A stretch of 64,000 nt of DNA from NCBI GenBank assembly GCA_903871805.1, contig CAIQIE010000354.1, positions 1 to 64,000 of the forward strand, given 5' to 3'. A model generated the notes under the pieces. That model did not search any database and was not told the DNA's origin. It saw only the letters and a program-made list of their open reading frames with translations. The position numbers were made by a program, and so were the translations under genes. Shown piece after piece: positions 16,321 through 26,952 of this stretch. The DNA comes from an uncultured Planctomycetaceae bacterium. GTDB lineage: Bacteria > Planctomycetota > Planctomycetia > Planctomycetales > Planctomycetaceae. The stretch's first letter is position 1, and every line of letters starts with the position of its first letter.

Positions 16321-18195
16321 TCATTCAGGCAGAGCTCGCGGCTCCGATGGGCGTAACCAACCGGCGGCGGTGGTGCTCACTATCGTCAGCAGCAGGCAGA
16401 GTCCTGCAAACCAGTCCCCAAATCGTGTGTAGAGTGACGTTCTTGGATCGAGCGGCACCTGCCCGGAGACGATCCCGGAAAACTGTCTGTGCCAATGGCC
16501 CGTGTCTGGATCGCGCATTGAGCCGAGTTCCGTAAACTTCGCAACGCTCTGCAAGGGTTCTTCCATTTTCATAATGCGGTCGGGTTCGCGAATTCGGCCA
16601 TTCCCGTCGATGAAGGCCGAGATTCCTCCGTTGACGGAGCGAACCATGGGTATGCGATTTTCCACGCAGCGGAATGCCGCGGTAATCAGATGCTGATCGA
16701 GTTCACTGCTTCCATGAAACCACGCGTCATTGGTTAGGTTGATCAGGAGGTCTGCCGGGGCCCCGTCGGGACTTTCCTGCGCGGCCATGCGTCTGACCAG
16801 GTGTGGCACAGTGTCTTCAAAACAGATTAGCGGGGCAGCGTTCCAGGATCCGTACTCAAAGAGTCTTACGTCTTTTCCGGCAGAAATTCCAAATCCGGCA
16901 CCAAAGGGCGTTAGATCACGGAGCCACGGCAACAAGTCTCTCATCGGAATGTACTCTCCAAAGATGACTCGATGGATCTTGTCATACCGAGACACATAGC
17001 CGAGATCAGGGCGGATGAATGCGGCCGAGTTGAATGTTCGTGGTCCGTTCCGCTCCGCCACCGTTGCTTCCAGACCGATCACGAGTGCGGCGCCAGTTCC
17101 CTGAGCATGACCAGCCAGACTTTTCTGCACTTCCTGATTGCGGAATGGCTCGACAATCAGATGAGCGTCTTTGCCGTAGTCGCGCAGCACTTCAAGTGGC
17201 ACCTGAGCAAGAATCTCTTCGTCCGAAACGCCCTCTGCGACCGTACGTTCCGGCCACGGGAACATGGTCTCTGGCCATACGACGAAGTCAGGCTGCAGTG
17301 GGATGGAGTTCTGCATCAGTGTATTGTGAACTCGGAACCGATTTAGAGTGAGCTTGCTGTCGTGCTTGAGTTCCGGAGGGAAATTGCCCTGAATCAAAGC
17401 CACAACAGGTCCGGGAGGAAAGCGATCCGCGGGCATCTGGCGAAGAAGGCCGTAACCGAGACAGCAGATCACGATGGCGATGGTGAAGATGGCGGAGTGA
17501 GAGGATGCCCCGTCGCTGGCGGCGTTGATATCAAGGTTCAGGCGGCGCAGAAAACGTGCTGGAACTCTTACTGCAATTGCTGCAGAGACAAGTGCGACTA
17601 CAAAGCTCACACCATATGCCCCGGTTATGTCGGAAATCTGAATCATGGCTGTCCAGCGGTACTGAGAATGGCCGAGGTAGTACCAGGAAAATCCGGTCAG
17701 CAGATGGGCGCGAGCTAACTCGAGGGCCGTCCAGACAATGGGGGCAGAGAGCCAGAGCGGGAAACGGCAACGCACTGCTCTGCGCGTAAGCCAGACAAAA
17801 ACTGGAAAGAACAGTCCCACCCACAGGGAAAGGGCAACGAGTGCCAGATACATGGCGGGGTGCCCGAGTCGCATCCACTGCAATGTTGCTATGCCCCAGC
17901 TGAAACCAGCTAACCAGATCAGGGAGAAGGACCATGCCGGTAGCGATTGAAGTCGGCAGAGTTGCAGGATTGGCACCAGAGCCAGCCATGCCGCAGGAGC
18001 CAGTTCTACAGGAGTGAATGACAGCCAGAGCAGCAGCGAGCTGGAGAGCGTCAGGAGGAACACGGATCGAACGGATCCGATACCGAGAGGGTGTTCAATC
18101 CGCCCCGACGCCAGGATTCTGCGTACCTCCGGTCGAAGAGAACCTCCATTCCCGGATTGTGGCGTCGTGCAAGACATAGCAAAGCATCCGTGCAT
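16321..18195 (-). CDS. lnt: Apolipoprotein N-acyltransferase
   Basis: This inner-membrane enzyme of lipoprotein maturation transfers the third acyl chain to the N-terminal Cys of lipoproteins. The 624-residue protein has about six to seven N-terminal membrane segments (residues ~43-260), with SWYYLGHSQY and TGAYGVSFVVAL. A nitrilase-type catalytic domain follows, with the catalytic Glu in VVWPETMFPWPE, the Lys in YDKIHRVIFGEYIP and the Cys in PLICFEDTVPHLVRR. A final membrane segment closes the protein. ATG at residue 7 is an alternative start. metK lies upstream on the same strand, but a strong terminator between them implies separate transcription. The 3' third was duplicated into the pseudogene at 14600-14932. 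Confidence 0.92.
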   Translation of the reverse strand: MHGCFAMSCTTPQSGNGGSLRPEVRRILASGRIEHPLGIGSVRSVFLLTLSSSLLLWLSFTPVELAPAAWLALVPILQLCRLQSLPAWSFSLIWLAGFSWGIATLQWMRLGHPAMYLALVALSLWVGLFFPVFVWLTRRAVRCRFPLWLSAPIVWTALELARAHLLTGFSWYYLGHSQYRWTAMIQISDITGAYGVSFVVALVSAAIAVRVPARFLRRLNLDINAASDGASSHSAIFTIAIVICCLGYGLLRQMPADRFPPGPVVALIQGNFPPELKHDSKLTLNRFRVHNTLMQNSIPLQPDFVVWPETMFPWPERTVAEGVSDEEILAQVPLEVLRDYGKDAHLIVEPFRNQEVQKSLAGHAQGTGAALVIGLEATVAERNGPRTFNSAAFIRPDLGYVSRYDKIHRVIFGEYIPMRDLLPWLRDLTPFGAGFGISAGKDVRLFEYGSWNAAPLICFEDTVPHLVRRMAAQESPDGAPADLLINLTNDAWFHGSSELDQHLITAAFRCVENRIPMVRSVNGGISAFIDGNGRIREPDRIMKMEEPLQSVAKFTELGSMRDPDTGHWHRQFSGIVSGQVPLDPRTSLYTRFGDWFAGLCLLLTIVSTTAAGWLRPSEPRALPE

Positions 18196-18227
18196 GAAAA
18201 GAAAAGAAGCACCAGGATTTACGGTCG

Positions 18228-18273
18228 AAAAAAATCGCAGGTCAGCTGGACCTCTGTGTCCGGCTGACCTGCG
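18228..18273 (-). terminator. Intrinsic terminator of metK
   Basis: On the minus strand CGCAGGTCAGC pairs perfectly with GCTGACCTGCG (11 bp), extended by an inner GGAC/GTCC pairing, and is followed directly by seven T residues. It begins 12 bp after the metK stop and ends about 30 bp before the lnt start codon. Confidence 0.9.
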
Positions 18274-18284
18274 TTGCTTAGAAA

Positions 18285-19424
18285 TTACTTCGCGGCCTTT
18301 TTCAGCACTTTAGCCTTGTCGGTCGCTTCCCATGTGAAAGTCGCACCGGAGCGGCCGAAGTGACCACCTTCCGCTGTTTTCAGGAATACCGGGCGACGCA
18401 ACTTGAGGTGCTCGATAATGCCTTTTGGTGTGAGCGGGAAGTGTTCGCGGACAAGTTCTTCAATCCGACTCTCGGCAATCTTCGCAGTGCCGAACGTGTC
18501 CACTCGGATACTGACCGGGTCGGCAACACCGATTGCGTAAGCCAGCTGCACTTCACACTGATCGGCCAATCCTGCGGCGACGATGTTCTTGGCTACATAG
18601 CGACCCATGTAGGCCGCGGAACGGTCAACCTTGGTAGCGTCTTTACCTGAGAAGGCGCCGCCGCCGTGACGTCCCCAGCCGCCGTAGGTGTCCACAATGA
18701 TCTTTCGGCCAGTCAGACCGGTGTCACCATGCGGACCTCCGACAACAAATCTTCCCGTTGGGTTGATGTGGTATTTGGTCTTGCTGTCCAGAAGTTCAGC
18801 CGGAATCACCTTGCCGATCACTTCCTTCTTCACAAAGTTGGTGATTTCCTTCTGAGTGACCTTTTCTGCGTGCTGGGTGGAAATAACGATCGCATCCACT
18901 CGAACCGGCGTTGCTCCGTCATACTCTACCGTAACCTGACTCTTGCTGTCAGGACGCAGCCAGTTGACGAGGCCTTCTTTGCGCACTTCCGTCAGACGAT
19001 TGATCAGGCGATGAGCAAACGCGATGGGTACCGGCATCAGCTCTTCGGTCTGATTGCACGCATATCCGAACATCAGGCCCTGATCGCCAGCACCGTCTTT
19101 GTCGACGCCCTGAGCAATGTCCGGGCTCTGACTGTGCAGAGCCACAAAGATGCGGCAGGAGTCGGCGTTAAATCCGATGTCATCTGATGTGTAGCCAATG
19201 TCACGAATAACCCTGCGAGTGACTCCGACATAATCAACCTTCGCCTTGGTCGTGATCTCTCCGGCCAGTACGACCAGGTCCGTTGTGCAGAGCGTTTCAC
19301 AGGCCACGCGGGACATAGGGTCCTGCTCCAGAATGGCATCCAGGATACCGTCTGACACCTGATCGGAAACCTTGTCCGGATGCCCCTGACTCACAGATTC
19401 GCTGGTGAAGAAAAACCGGGCCAT
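18285..19424 (-). CDS. metK: S-adenosylmethionine synthetase
   Basis: MetK makes S-adenosylmethionine from methionine and ATP. The 379-residue protein has the family blocks in order: [20 protein letters not shown] at the N-terminus, [14 protein letters not shown] (ATP-binding signature 1), [20 protein letters not shown], and [19 protein letters not shown] (signature 2, P-loop-like). Length is standard. AAGGAAC precedes the ATG. A 6-bp GC hairpin is present in the leader at 19438-19455, and a strong intrinsic terminator follows the gene. Confidence 0.97.
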   Translation of the reverse strand: MARFFFTSESVSQGHPDKVSDQVSDGILDAILEQDPMSRVACETLCTTDLVVLAGEITTKAKVDYVGVTRRVIRDIGYTSDDIGFNADSCRIFVALHSQSPDIAQGVDKDGAGDQGLMFGYACNQTEELMPVPIAFAHRLINRLTEVRKEGLVNWLRPDSKSQVTVEYDGATPVRVDAIVISTQHAEKVTQKEITNFVKKEVIGKVIPAELLDSKTKYHINPTGRFVVGGPHGDTGLTGRKIIVDTYGGWGRHGGGAFSGKDATKVDRSAAYMGRYVAKNIVAAGLADQCEVQLAYAIGVADPVSIRVDTFGTAKIAESRIEELVREHFPLTPKGIIEHLKLRRPVFLKTAEGGHFGRSGATFTWEATDKAKVLKKAAK

Positions 19425-19864
19425 TGTTCAGTTCCTTCTGAGGCCAAAACCTCAGCTTTTTAGAATCCCACTCGACACGCTGCAGTGGTGCGATGCACCA
19501 TCCGCTTCCGTTGTTTTCTGAATTCGCCAGCGCACCACACGCATGGCGGTTAGATATTCAGAGACGGTGTCTATGATCTGATCATCCCCCCCGAATGGAT
19601 TTCGGAGCTGATCACGAGGTACGGAGTTTAGCGTATGAACGCGGTGCCACAACAGATTTCAGGCTACAAACACCCGCGAAACAGCGTCATCTTCCGGAAA
19701 ATGCAACGGTTGGTTTGATTGCGTTGAATTCAGATCCGTTGCCAGTCAGAAGTCGGGCGGCATGGCTGTTCGGTACTGATCAATCAATAGAGGCCGCTGC
19801 GGGTCATCAGACAAATTACTCCCTTGCGGCCATCGTGGCCGCACTGCACTTTCGGACCTGAACT
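19425..19864. other. Divergent intergenic region between metK and the helicase gene
   Basis: The metK leader contains the hairpin CTGAGG-CCTCAG (19438-19455) just upstream of the Shine-Dalgarno sequence. I looked for SAM-I, SAM-II and SAH riboswitch features and could not support any. The rest of the 440 bp shows no gene. Confidence 0.4.
19438..19455 (-). promoter_or_regulatory. Leader hairpin of metK
   Basis: CTGAGG and CCTCAG form a 6-bp stem in the metK 5' leader, with six bases between, ending right before the AGAAGGAAC ribosome-binding site. It could influence translation initiation. No T-run follows, so it is not a terminator. Confidence 0.35.
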
Positions 19865-22480
19865 ATGTTACCACTCGAACCTCAGAAACCTCTCTCTTCC
19901 GCAGCAAAAATGCGGGCTACTCAAAAGGTTTCCAGTTGGTTCGCTGAACGGCAATGGAAGGTGTTCCCGTTTCAGAAACAGGCATGGCAGGCCTATCTGG
20001 ATGGGCACAGCGGACTGATTCACGCAACCACAGGCACCGGAAAAACTCTGGCGGCATGGCTGGGGCCCGTGATCGAAGCTGTGGCCGAATCAGAGAAAAC
20101 TGCCAGCGCGATTGGGGACGGGCCGACACGAGTTCTATGGATTACTCCACTGCGAGCACTGGCTGTCGATACCCTCCACTCACTTCGCCAGCCTCTGCTG
20201 GACCTGCAGATCGCCTGGTCGGTCGAATCAAGAACAGGTGACACGTCAGCCGCAGAACGACAGCGTCAGCGAAAACGATTGCCCACGGTTCTGGTCACCA
20301 CACCAGAAAGCCTGTCTCTGATGCTGACGCGGCCAGATGCTGCAGAACAATTTCGAGATCTGCGGGCTGTGATCTGCGACGAATGGCACGAGCTTCTATC
20401 AACCAAACGGGGCGTTCAGGTAGAACTGGCTCTGGCTCGCCTCCGCCGGTGGAACCCCGATCTTCGCACCTGGGGCCTGTCTGCGACTTTGGGCAATCTG
20501 AATGAAGCCCTGCAAGTTCTCACAGGACCACAGCTCGCAAACCCCACCGTGATCAGCCCACGAGATCAACATGCTCCAAATACACCTCCATCAACCCCAG
20601 CGCCGTCCCGAATCAGAGAGCCAGGTGGTGTGACCCCCGGGGCCATTGGTTCGACGGCGTTGATTGTGCAGGCTGCGGCTAAGAAAAAGGTGGTGGTGGA
20701 TGCGCTGATTCCCGCAAGGATTGACCGATTTCCGTGGGCCGGTCATATGGGGCTTAGCCAGCTGAGTGAAGTACTGGCCTGCGTGGATTCCGCTCGCTCG
20801 ACATTGATTTTCACCAACACTCGATCCCAGACAGAAGTCTGGTATCACGCGATTCTGAAGGCCAGAAATGACTGGGCCGGTGTGATTGCACTACACCATG
20901 GTTCCCTCGAGCCGCAGACTCGAAGTTGGGTTGAAGACGGGCTTCGCGAAGGCCGGCTGCGATGCGTCGTGTGCACCAGTAGTCTGGATCTGGGTGTCGA
21001 TTTCAGTCCTGTGGATCGCGTGCTTCAGGTTGGATCGCCTCGAGGTGTTGCGCGACTGCTTCAGCGTGCCGGACGCAGTGGCCATCAGCCAGGTGCAATC
21101 AGTCGAGTGACCTGTGTCCCCACACACGCGTTGGAATTGATTGAAGCGGCGGCGGCTCGAGATGCCATTGACGCTGGGCATCTGGAAGGGCGTCTGCCCC
21201 ACAAAGCGCCGATTGATGTACTTTGCCAGCATCTGGTGACCATTGGTACGGGCGAGGGATTTGAATCAGAAAGTCTGTTTGACGAAGTACGCTGCACCTA
21301 CAGCTATGCAGGACTGCAGCGCTCTGCATGGGATTGGGCGCTGAATTTTGCAGCCCGGGGGGGCGAGTCGCTGAAGGCGTATCCGGACTTTCACCGACTG
21401 CATGAACAGCAGGGGCGATTTGTTGTCAGCTCACCGAAGGTGGCAAGGCAGCACCGGATGTCGATCGGAACCATTACGAGTGATGCTTCACTGGTTGTAC
21501 AATATCTCAACGGTCCGGCTCTGGGAACGATCGAGGAGTCGTTTCTGGCAAAGCTGAATCCGGGGGACTGTTTTCTGTTTTCCGGGCGGGCTGTGGAGTT
21601 GGTTCATGTCCATGACATGAAGGTTTGGGTCCGCAAGGCTCCGACTTCTGCAAAAGCTGCCATTCCTCGCTGGATGGGTGGTCGCATGCCTCTTTCCAGT
21701 GAGCTGGCGATAGCAGTTCGCCTTCGGCTCCAGGAGGCTCATCACGGTGAATTTCGTGGGGCGGAATTGCAGGCCGTACGACCTCTGCTGAACCTTCAGG
21801 CAGAGTGGTCAGCGATTCCGCTTCCGGATGAGTTGCTCATTGAGCAGATCAGGACTCGCGAAGGGTTTCACCTGCTGATATACCCGTTCGCCGGCCGACT
21901 GGTGCACGAAGGACTTGCGGCATTGTTTGCATGGCGGTTTGCACAAAGGCAGGCTATGACATTCACCATGTCTGCAAATGACTATGGTTTTGAACTGCTG
22001 TCAGCGACCGAAGCCCCTCTGGATCAGGCCCTGTCGCATGGTCTGCTGGATGAAGAGACGCTTGTGGCGGATTTGGAAAAGTGTCTGAATGCTGCAGAGA
22101 TGGGCAAGCGGCAGTTCCGCGAAATTGCCCGAGTTGCAGGCCTGGTTTTTCAGGGATTTCCGGGGCAACAGCGGACAGCGAAGCAACTGCAGGCCAGTAG
22201 TGGTCTGCTCTATGATGTGTTCTCCAACTATGATCCGGAGAACCTTTTGCTGCGTCAATCTCGAACAGAGGTGCTGGAACGCCAACTGGAGCACTCACGG
22301 CTGGTCACAACTCTCAGGTGTCTGCAGAATGCAAAGATCGTGCGACGGAGTCCGCAGCGGCTGACCCCCCTCGCATTTCCGTTAATTGTGGCGCGGCTGC
22401 GTGAACGACTGAGCAGCGAGAAACTCTCAGATCGAATCGCGCGGATGACGCTGCAGTTGGAGAAGGCTGCGGGCCCCTGA
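19865..22480 (+). CDS. Ligase-associated DEXH-box DNA helicase (Lhr family)
   Basis: This 871-residue ATP-dependent helicase belongs to the group encoded with an ATP-dependent DNA ligase and an MBL-fold exonuclease. Motif I is HATTGTGKTLAAW, motif II is DEWHELLSTKRGVQ, motif III is SATLGN, and motif VI is QRAGRSGHQPG. The large Lhr-type C-terminal region is present. The start is ATG 19865. No ligase gene is adjacent. The matching exonuclease is 27 kb away at 49267, so the usual cluster is dispersed. The 3' end faces the hsp70 gene across a terminator. Confidence 0.9.
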   Translation: MLPLEPQKPLSSAAKMRATQKVSSWFAERQWKVFPFQKQAWQAYLDGHSGLIHATTGTGKTLAAWLGPVIEAVAESEKTASAIGDGPTRVLWITPLRALAVDTLHSLRQPLLDLQIAWSVESRTGDTSAAERQRQRKRLPTVLVTTPESLSLMLTRPDAAEQFRDLRAVICDEWHELLSTKRGVQVELALARLRRWNPDLRTWGLSATLGNLNEALQVLTGPQLANPTVISPRDQHAPNTPPSTPAPSRIREPGGVTPGAIGSTALIVQAAAKKKVVVDALIPARIDRFPWAGHMGLSQLSEVLACVDSARSTLIFTNTRSQTEVWYHAILKARNDWAGVIALHHGSLEPQTRSWVEDGLREGRLRCVVCTSSLDLGVDFSPVDRVLQVGSPRGVARLLQRAGRSGHQPGAISRVTCVPTHALELIEAAAARDAIDAGHLEGRLPHKAPIDVLCQHLVTIGTGEGFESESLFDEVRCTYSYAGLQRSAWDWALNFAARGGESLKAYPDFHRLHEQQGRFVVSSPKVARQHRMSIGTITSDASLVVQYLNGPALGTIEESFLAKLNPGDCFLFSGRAVELVHVHDMKVWVRKAPTSAKAAIPRWMGGRMPLSSELAIAVRLRLQEAHHGEFRGAELQAVRPLLNLQAEWSAIPLPDELLIEQIRTREGFHLLIYPFAGRLVHEGLAALFAWRFAQRQAMTFTMSANDYGFELLSATEAPLDQALSHGLLDEETLVADLEKCLNAAEMGKRQFREIARVAGLVFQGFPGQQRTAKQLQASSGLLYDVFSNYDPENLLLRQSRTEVLERQLEHSRLVTTLRCLQNAKIVRRSPQRLTPLAFPLIVARLRERLSSEKLSDRIARMTLQLEKAAGP

Positions 22481-22576
22481 TTCGCTTCGGTTGGCAGCAG
22501 TCTCCGTCCCTGGTCCTGTTCTGAAAAATGGAACCACACGGTAATCTTCCCGACAAACGCGGACTGGCTGTGGCAG

Positions 22577-22617
22577 AAAAAATAAGGGCGAATTCCCGCG
22601 AGAGGAATTCGCCCTTA
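22577..22617 (-). terminator. Strong intrinsic terminator of the hsp70-like gene
   Basis: TAAGGGCGAATTCC and GGAATTCGCCCTTA form a perfect 14-bp stem with a 7-base loop. Six T residues follow on the minus strand. It lies in the convergent space, and the perfect stem could also stop rightward transcription from the helicase gene. Confidence 0.9.
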
Positions 22618-22733
22618 GAAGTCAAATTCTGACGATTTGAATTTTGATCACACTGCCACCGCGTGATCTTTTCTGGTCTGTTTGCCCCGCCGCAGCAGCC
22701 GTCGATCTGTTGCCACGGTGCCAGCCGTCCGAA

Positions 22734-24311
22734 TTATTCTACTTCGTACTGAGTTTGCAGCGTGGACAAAGCGTCCGTGATCTGCAGTTCATTCATACCA
22801 CCTGAACGGACAATTTCGGTGCTGGCCTTGTTGTTTCCGGTCAATTCCTTCGCCTCAGCACCGATACGACCAGCTGAGTCGTAAGCGTAGGTGATTTCGA
22901 TGGGCGAGCCCTTTGGCAAATTGGACGGCAAATTGAAAACTCGGAAGTCCCCAATCAACTCACAGGCTGCCGGATCGATTGCATCGCCTTCCAGAATTTC
23001 CACGTGAATACGTTGCTGTCCATCCGTGTTGGTTCCGAAACGCTGTCTCACACTGTGAGGAACCGGAGTGTTTCGAGGGATCATGATGTGATTAATTTTT
23101 CGACTGCGATCTTTTGGATCGGAGATCTTAATCCCCAGCGAATGTGAATTGACGTCGGTCGTTTTGACCGCCTTGAGACGTCGTTCAAGGGCATCCAGAA
23201 TACCACCAGAGTTGACTCCATTGCGAGCCTGAAGGATTGCAGCATGAATAGCAGCCCCTTCAGCAACAGCACGTTCCGGTGCCAGAGCGCGGGATGGTTC
23301 TTTGCGGCAGACTTCTCGCAGCATCTGCTCGACCACGGGCATGTAGGTGGAGCCTCCGACGAGCACGATTTCATCGAGAGCCCCCGGGGCAACCCCAGCC
23401 TGCTGCAGTACCAGTTCGGTGGTATCTTTGGTGCGCTGCATCAGGTCAGCCGTCATACGCTCGTAATCGGTTCGCGAAACGGAAACGGAAAGTGTGTTGC
23501 CCTTATAGTAGACGGTAATGGGCACCTGGGTTTTCGTACTGAGATCGCGTTTGGCGTCTTCAGCTTCCTGCTGGAATGTCAGCATGACTTCTGCATCCTG
23601 ACTGGGGTCCACACCAAACTTACGTTTGAATTGTTCGACCAGATGGTCTGACAGGCGCTTACTCCAGTCAAGACCACCAAGCATCACGTCCCCGTCCGTT
23701 GCCAGCACGCGGAAGTTCGTGGGGGTGTAGCGCACAACAGTCACGTCGAATGTACCACCCCCAAGGTCGTAGACCATGATGGTTTTTTCATCTGACTTGA
23801 TGTCCGTCCTTCCGAATTCACCACGGTTCCATGCGTAGGCCAGTGTCGCCGCCGTTGGTTCGTTGATAATGTCGATGACGTTCAGCCCTGCAATCTTGCC
23901 GGCGTCCTGCGTTGCCTTTCGACGGACGTCGTTGAAGTAGTAGGGCACCGTAATTACCGCATTGGCAATAGGGCCAATCACCTTTTCAGCGTCCTGCTTC
24001 ATCTTTTTCAGGATCAGGGCTGAGATGAATTCTGCGCTGAGCTTTTTGTTTTGATAGACAACATAGAAGTCTTTGTTGCCCATCTCTCGCTTGACGGCCT
24101 CGACGATGGATTTGGGGTCTGCAACGGAGATTCGTTCAAATGACGGACCGACAACAACACGCTCTTCGTCCAGTAAAACCACCGACGGTGTGATTGGGCG
24201 ACCGTCTGCGTTGGGAATCACGGTGGGGTTGCCATCCTTATCCAGCATCGCTATTGCGCTGAACGTGGTGCCAAGGTCAATGCCAACGGTATTTCCCTCA
24301 AGAAACTTCAT
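22734..24311 (-). CDS. Hsp70-family chaperone, lidless (DnaK-like)
   Basis: The actin-like ATPase domain is complete: [14 protein letters not shown] at the N-terminus, [48 protein letters not shown] and [16 protein letters not shown]. The substrate-binding beta domain follows ([26 protein letters not shown]). The protein then ends within about 60 residues, at 525 residues in total against ~630-640 for DnaK. The alpha-helical lid and EEVD-like tail are therefore absent. The track extends to 24527. I choose ATG 24311 because the ATPase motif then starts at residue 8 and GAGGACGC precedes it. No grpE or dnaJ is adjacent. Confidence 0.88.
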   Translation of the reverse strand: MKFLEGNTVGIDLGTTFSAIAMLDKDGNPTVIPNADGRPITPSVVLLDEERVVVGPSFERISVADPKSIVEAVKREMGNKDFYVVYQNKKLSAEFISALILKKMKQDAEKVIGPIANAVITVPYYFNDVRRKATQDAGKIAGLNVIDIINEPTAATLAYAWNRGEFGRTDIKSDEKTIMVYDLGGGTFDVTVVRYTPTNFRVLATDGDVMLGGLDWSKRLSDHLVEQFKRKFGVDPSQDAEVMLTFQQEAEDAKRDLSTKTQVPITVYYKGNTLSVSVSRTDYERMTADLMQRTKDTTELVLQQAGVAPGALDEIVLVGGSTYMPVVEQMLREVCRKEPSRALAPERAVAEGAAIHAAILQARNGVNSGGILDALERRLKAVKTTDVNSHSLGIKISDPKDRSRKINHIMIPRNTPVPHSVRQRFGTNTDGQQRIHVEILEGDAIDPAACELIGDFRVFNLPSNLPKGSPIEITYAYDSAGRIGAEAKELTGNNKASTEIVRSGGMNELQITDALSTLQTQYEVE

Positions 24312-24883
24312 TGCGTCCTCAAATTTCTGAAAAACCAGCGACTTTCGGAAAGCTCGTCCGTGCTCTGCCATCGCAGACCGTGGTTTATCCTGCCTGCAGG
24401 CTGCCCCTGACCCTGGTAAGGGAGTTTCAGGATTCAATTTCTGTATTCTGACACCCAAATCGGTCGGATTCAAGCGGCAGCAACACCGATTTGAGCCGCA
24501 GCCACTCATCAGTTGCCCTTGAGACAAAGATTGTACCAGCTGTTCCTTGTTCCCATGGCAGTGGGTTTTGTGTCAGGCTGAGTCCTCGCGGATCAAACCA
24601 GATCAGATTGGCGATGCCCCTGACGGGAGATGGGACGGTCCTTTTTTTGAGATTTTCTGCGTAATTTTGCTACTGCCATGGTTACCCCGCAGCCTGAATA
24701 AACAGGAATTCTTACCGCGTGATCCGGACGCAGTTCCCACCGGGGAAACTGTGACTGTCTGCCAAACACCTGCGAAAGGCGTGTTCCAGAGGCAGCACTG
24801 ATCCGTCGTCACATTTGAAACAAAACCCTGAGGCGCTATCAAACAAAGAAGGTTCTCCTTAGGAACAGTTGCTCCATCCGGTT
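24312..24883. other. Intergenic between hsp70-like gene and aroC
   Basis: This 572-bp spacer separates two leftward genes. The 94-codon minus-strand ORF overlapping the aroC stop region lacks a convincing start and family. No CIRCE (TTAGCACTC-N9-GAGTGCTAA) is visible. A small imperfect hairpin (AAGG/CCTT) lies near 24855 downstream of aroC. Confidence 0.4.
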
Positions 24884-26014
24884 TCATTGTCGCAGTCGCG
24901 CCGACTTCCAGCGGAGCCAGTGGTCAGCCAGTACAATCGCGACCATCGCTTCTGCCATGGGAACGAATCTGGGCAGCAGACAGGGGTCATGGCGTCCTTT
25001 GGTGCGAATGGTGGTTGGCTGGCCATCCCGTGTCACTGTGGGTTGCTCTTTAGCAAGGCTGCTGGTTGGCTTGATGGCCGCCCGCAGAATGATGGGCATT
25101 CCCGAACTGATCCCTCCGAGCATTCCACCATGCCGATTGGAGGTGGTGATAATTTCTGGTGACTGTCCGGGGAACTTCGGTGTGGCGATGGTAAACAAAT
25201 CGTTGTTCTCGCTGCCTCGAAGTTCAGCGCAGGCAAAGCCGATTCCGTACTCAACACCCAAAACTGCCGGAAGACTGAACAACGCTTTGGCGAGGTCCGC
25301 CTTGAGTTTGTCGAAGACGGGCTCTCCAAGTCCCGCCGGAACTCCTATTGCGACAATCTCAGAAACACCGCCAATTGAGTCGGTATCGCGTCGAACGGCA
25401 TCGATTAGCTCAATCATTCGCGGGACAACAGCGTGATCGGGACATCGCACAAGATTGGGGCTGCCATCCGCCAGGTGTTCCACCTGGCTAAGGGTGACAT
25501 TCTCCGGAGAGGGAATCTCTGCTTTGATGGCCCCAACCTGCCTGACGTAGCCCAGCACTTGTCCGCCGAATTCATGGGCGATCAGTTTTTTGGCAATCGC
25601 CCCCGCAGCAACCCGTGCGGTGGTTTCACGTGCGCTGCTGCGTCCACCACCTCGATAGTCTCGAAAGCCATAGCGAGCGTCAAAGGTGAAGTCTGCGTGT
25701 CCAGGACGGTATTTTTCCCGAATGTCTGAGTAGTCGCCGCTCCGCTGGTCCGTGTTTCGTACAAGAATGGCAATGCTGGTTCCGGTGGTGCGTCCATCAA
25801 ATACGCCGGAAAGAATTTCCGGCTCATCGTCTTCCTGTCGCTGTGTCGTGAGCAGGCTCTGGCCGGGCCGCCGACGTTTCAGGTCTGGACGCAGATCGTC
25901 TTCCGACAGCGGCAGCCCGGCTGGAACACCATCGACGATGACTACGTTTCCCGGGCCGTGACTTTCTCCCGCAGTGGTGATTCGGAAGAGTTTTCCAAAG
26001 GAATTTCCGGCCAT
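24884..26014 (-). CDS. aroC: Chorismate synthase
   Basis: AroC catalyses the last common step of aromatic amino acid synthesis (5-enolpyruvylshikimate-3-phosphate to chorismate, needing reduced FMN). The 376-residue protein has all three family signatures: [18 protein letters not shown] near residue 17, [29 protein letters not shown] around 107-135, and [25 protein letters not shown] near the C-terminus. The start is ATG 26014. pdxJ lies 221 bp upstream on the same strand. Confidence 0.97.
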   Translation of the reverse strand: MAGNSFGKLFRITTAGESHGPGNVVIVDGVPAGLPLSEDDLRPDLKRRRPGQSLLTTQRQEDDEPEILSGVFDGRTTGTSIAILVRNTDQRSGDYSDIREKYRPGHADFTFDARYGFRDYRGGGRSSARETTARVAAGAIAKKLIAHEFGGQVLGYVRQVGAIKAEIPSPENVTLSQVEHLADGSPNLVRCPDHAVVPRMIELIDAVRRDTDSIGGVSEIVAIGVPAGLGEPVFDKLKADLAKALFSLPAVLGVEYGIGFACAELRGSENNDLFTIATPKFPGQSPEIITTSNRHGGMLGGISSGMPIILRAAIKPTSSLAKEQPTVTRDGQPTTIRTKGRHDPCLLPRFVPMAEAMVAIVLADHWLRWKSARLRQ

Positions 26015-26235
26015 GCTGATGTGACTCCCCCACTGTCTGGAATGAACGGCGATTAGCCCCCGCAGTTAGCGAGGCTGCTGATGATGGCTTTGGAAAATGC
26101 GAATCGAGGAACCTGGGTTGGACGCTGCTGCCAGGAGTCAGTTCGCCGGATCAGGCAACGCTGTTGGGTGATCACGGATAAGGTCCACTGCCGGGCAGTT
26201 CGGTGCCCAACTCTGGTTCTTGTCGCGGATCTTCG

Positions 26236-26952
26236 TCAGGCTGTGATCAGGGCCTTCATATCCCGCACTGCGCGTTCAAACCCCACCAGAACGGCCTGCG
26301 AAACGATCGAGTGTCCGATGTTGAGTTCATGAACTCCATTGATCTGGGCGACTCGCGTGACATTTTGATAAGTCAGACCATGTCCCATATTCAGAATCAG
26401 TCCCTGTGACAGGGCGAACAGGCCGGCTTCGCGCAGTCTGTCAAATTCGCGATCGATGTTCTGCTGTCCGCGGGCTTCTGCGTAGGCGCCTGTATGCAAT
26501 TCGACGGCTTCGACTCCCAGCTCTCTGGATTTTTGAACCTGAGCGACATCGGGATCGATGAAAAGGCTGACAACAATTCCGGCTCCCTGAAGTTGATCGA
26601 CACACTGACTGACGCGTTGCATATGAGTAATGACATCCAGTCCGCCTTCCGTGGTGACTTCTTCACGACGCTCAGGGACAAGTGTCGCCTGATCGGGAAG
26701 GGTCCGCAGGGCAAACTGGGTGATCTCGTCCGAAACTGCCATTTCAAGATTTAATCGGACCCGCACGGTATCGCGCAGAATTCGAACATCCCGATCCTGA
26801 ATATGACGACGATCTTCGCGGAGATGGACCGTGATGGAGTCCGCGCCTCCCAGTTCCGCGAGTACCGCAGCGTGGACCGGATCGGGTTCCTGAGCGCGAC
26901 GAGCCTGCCGAATTGTGGCGACATGATCGATGTTGACTCCCAGTAATGGCAT
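26236..26952 (-). CDS. pdxJ: Pyridoxine 5'-phosphate synthase
   Basis: PdxJ condenses 3-amino-2-oxopropyl phosphate with 1-deoxyxylulose 5-phosphate in the DXP-dependent vitamin B6 pathway. The 238-residue TIM-barrel protein begins [17 protein letters not shown] and continues with [40 protein letters not shown] and [11 protein letters not shown], all PdxJ hallmarks. The track begins at 26979, but ATG 26952 puts the NIDHVATIR motif at the usual position. The other B6 gene, pdxA, is not in the window. Confidence 0.95.
   Translation of the reverse strand: MPLLGVNIDHVATIRQARRAQEPDPVHAAVLAELGGADSITVHLREDRRHIQDRDVRILRDTVRVRLNLEMAVSDEITQFALRTLPDQATLVPERREEVTTEGGLDVITHMQRVSQCVDQLQGAGIVVSLFIDPDVAQVQKSRELGVEAVELHTGAYAEARGQQNIDREFDRLREAGLFALSQGLILNMGHGLTYQNVTRVAQINGVHELNIGHSIVSQAVLVGFERAVRDMKALITA

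Noticed and set aside
19425-19600. Possible SAM or SAH riboswitch in the metK leader
   Set aside because: Only one simple 6-bp hairpin is clear; I could not place the conserved cores or pseudoknots of SAM-I, SAM-II, SAM-IV or SAH classes.
24312-24560. CIRCE or HspR operator upstream of the hsp70-like gene
   Set aside because: No TTAGCACTC-N9-GAGTGCTAA or inverted CTTGAGT-type repeat was found.
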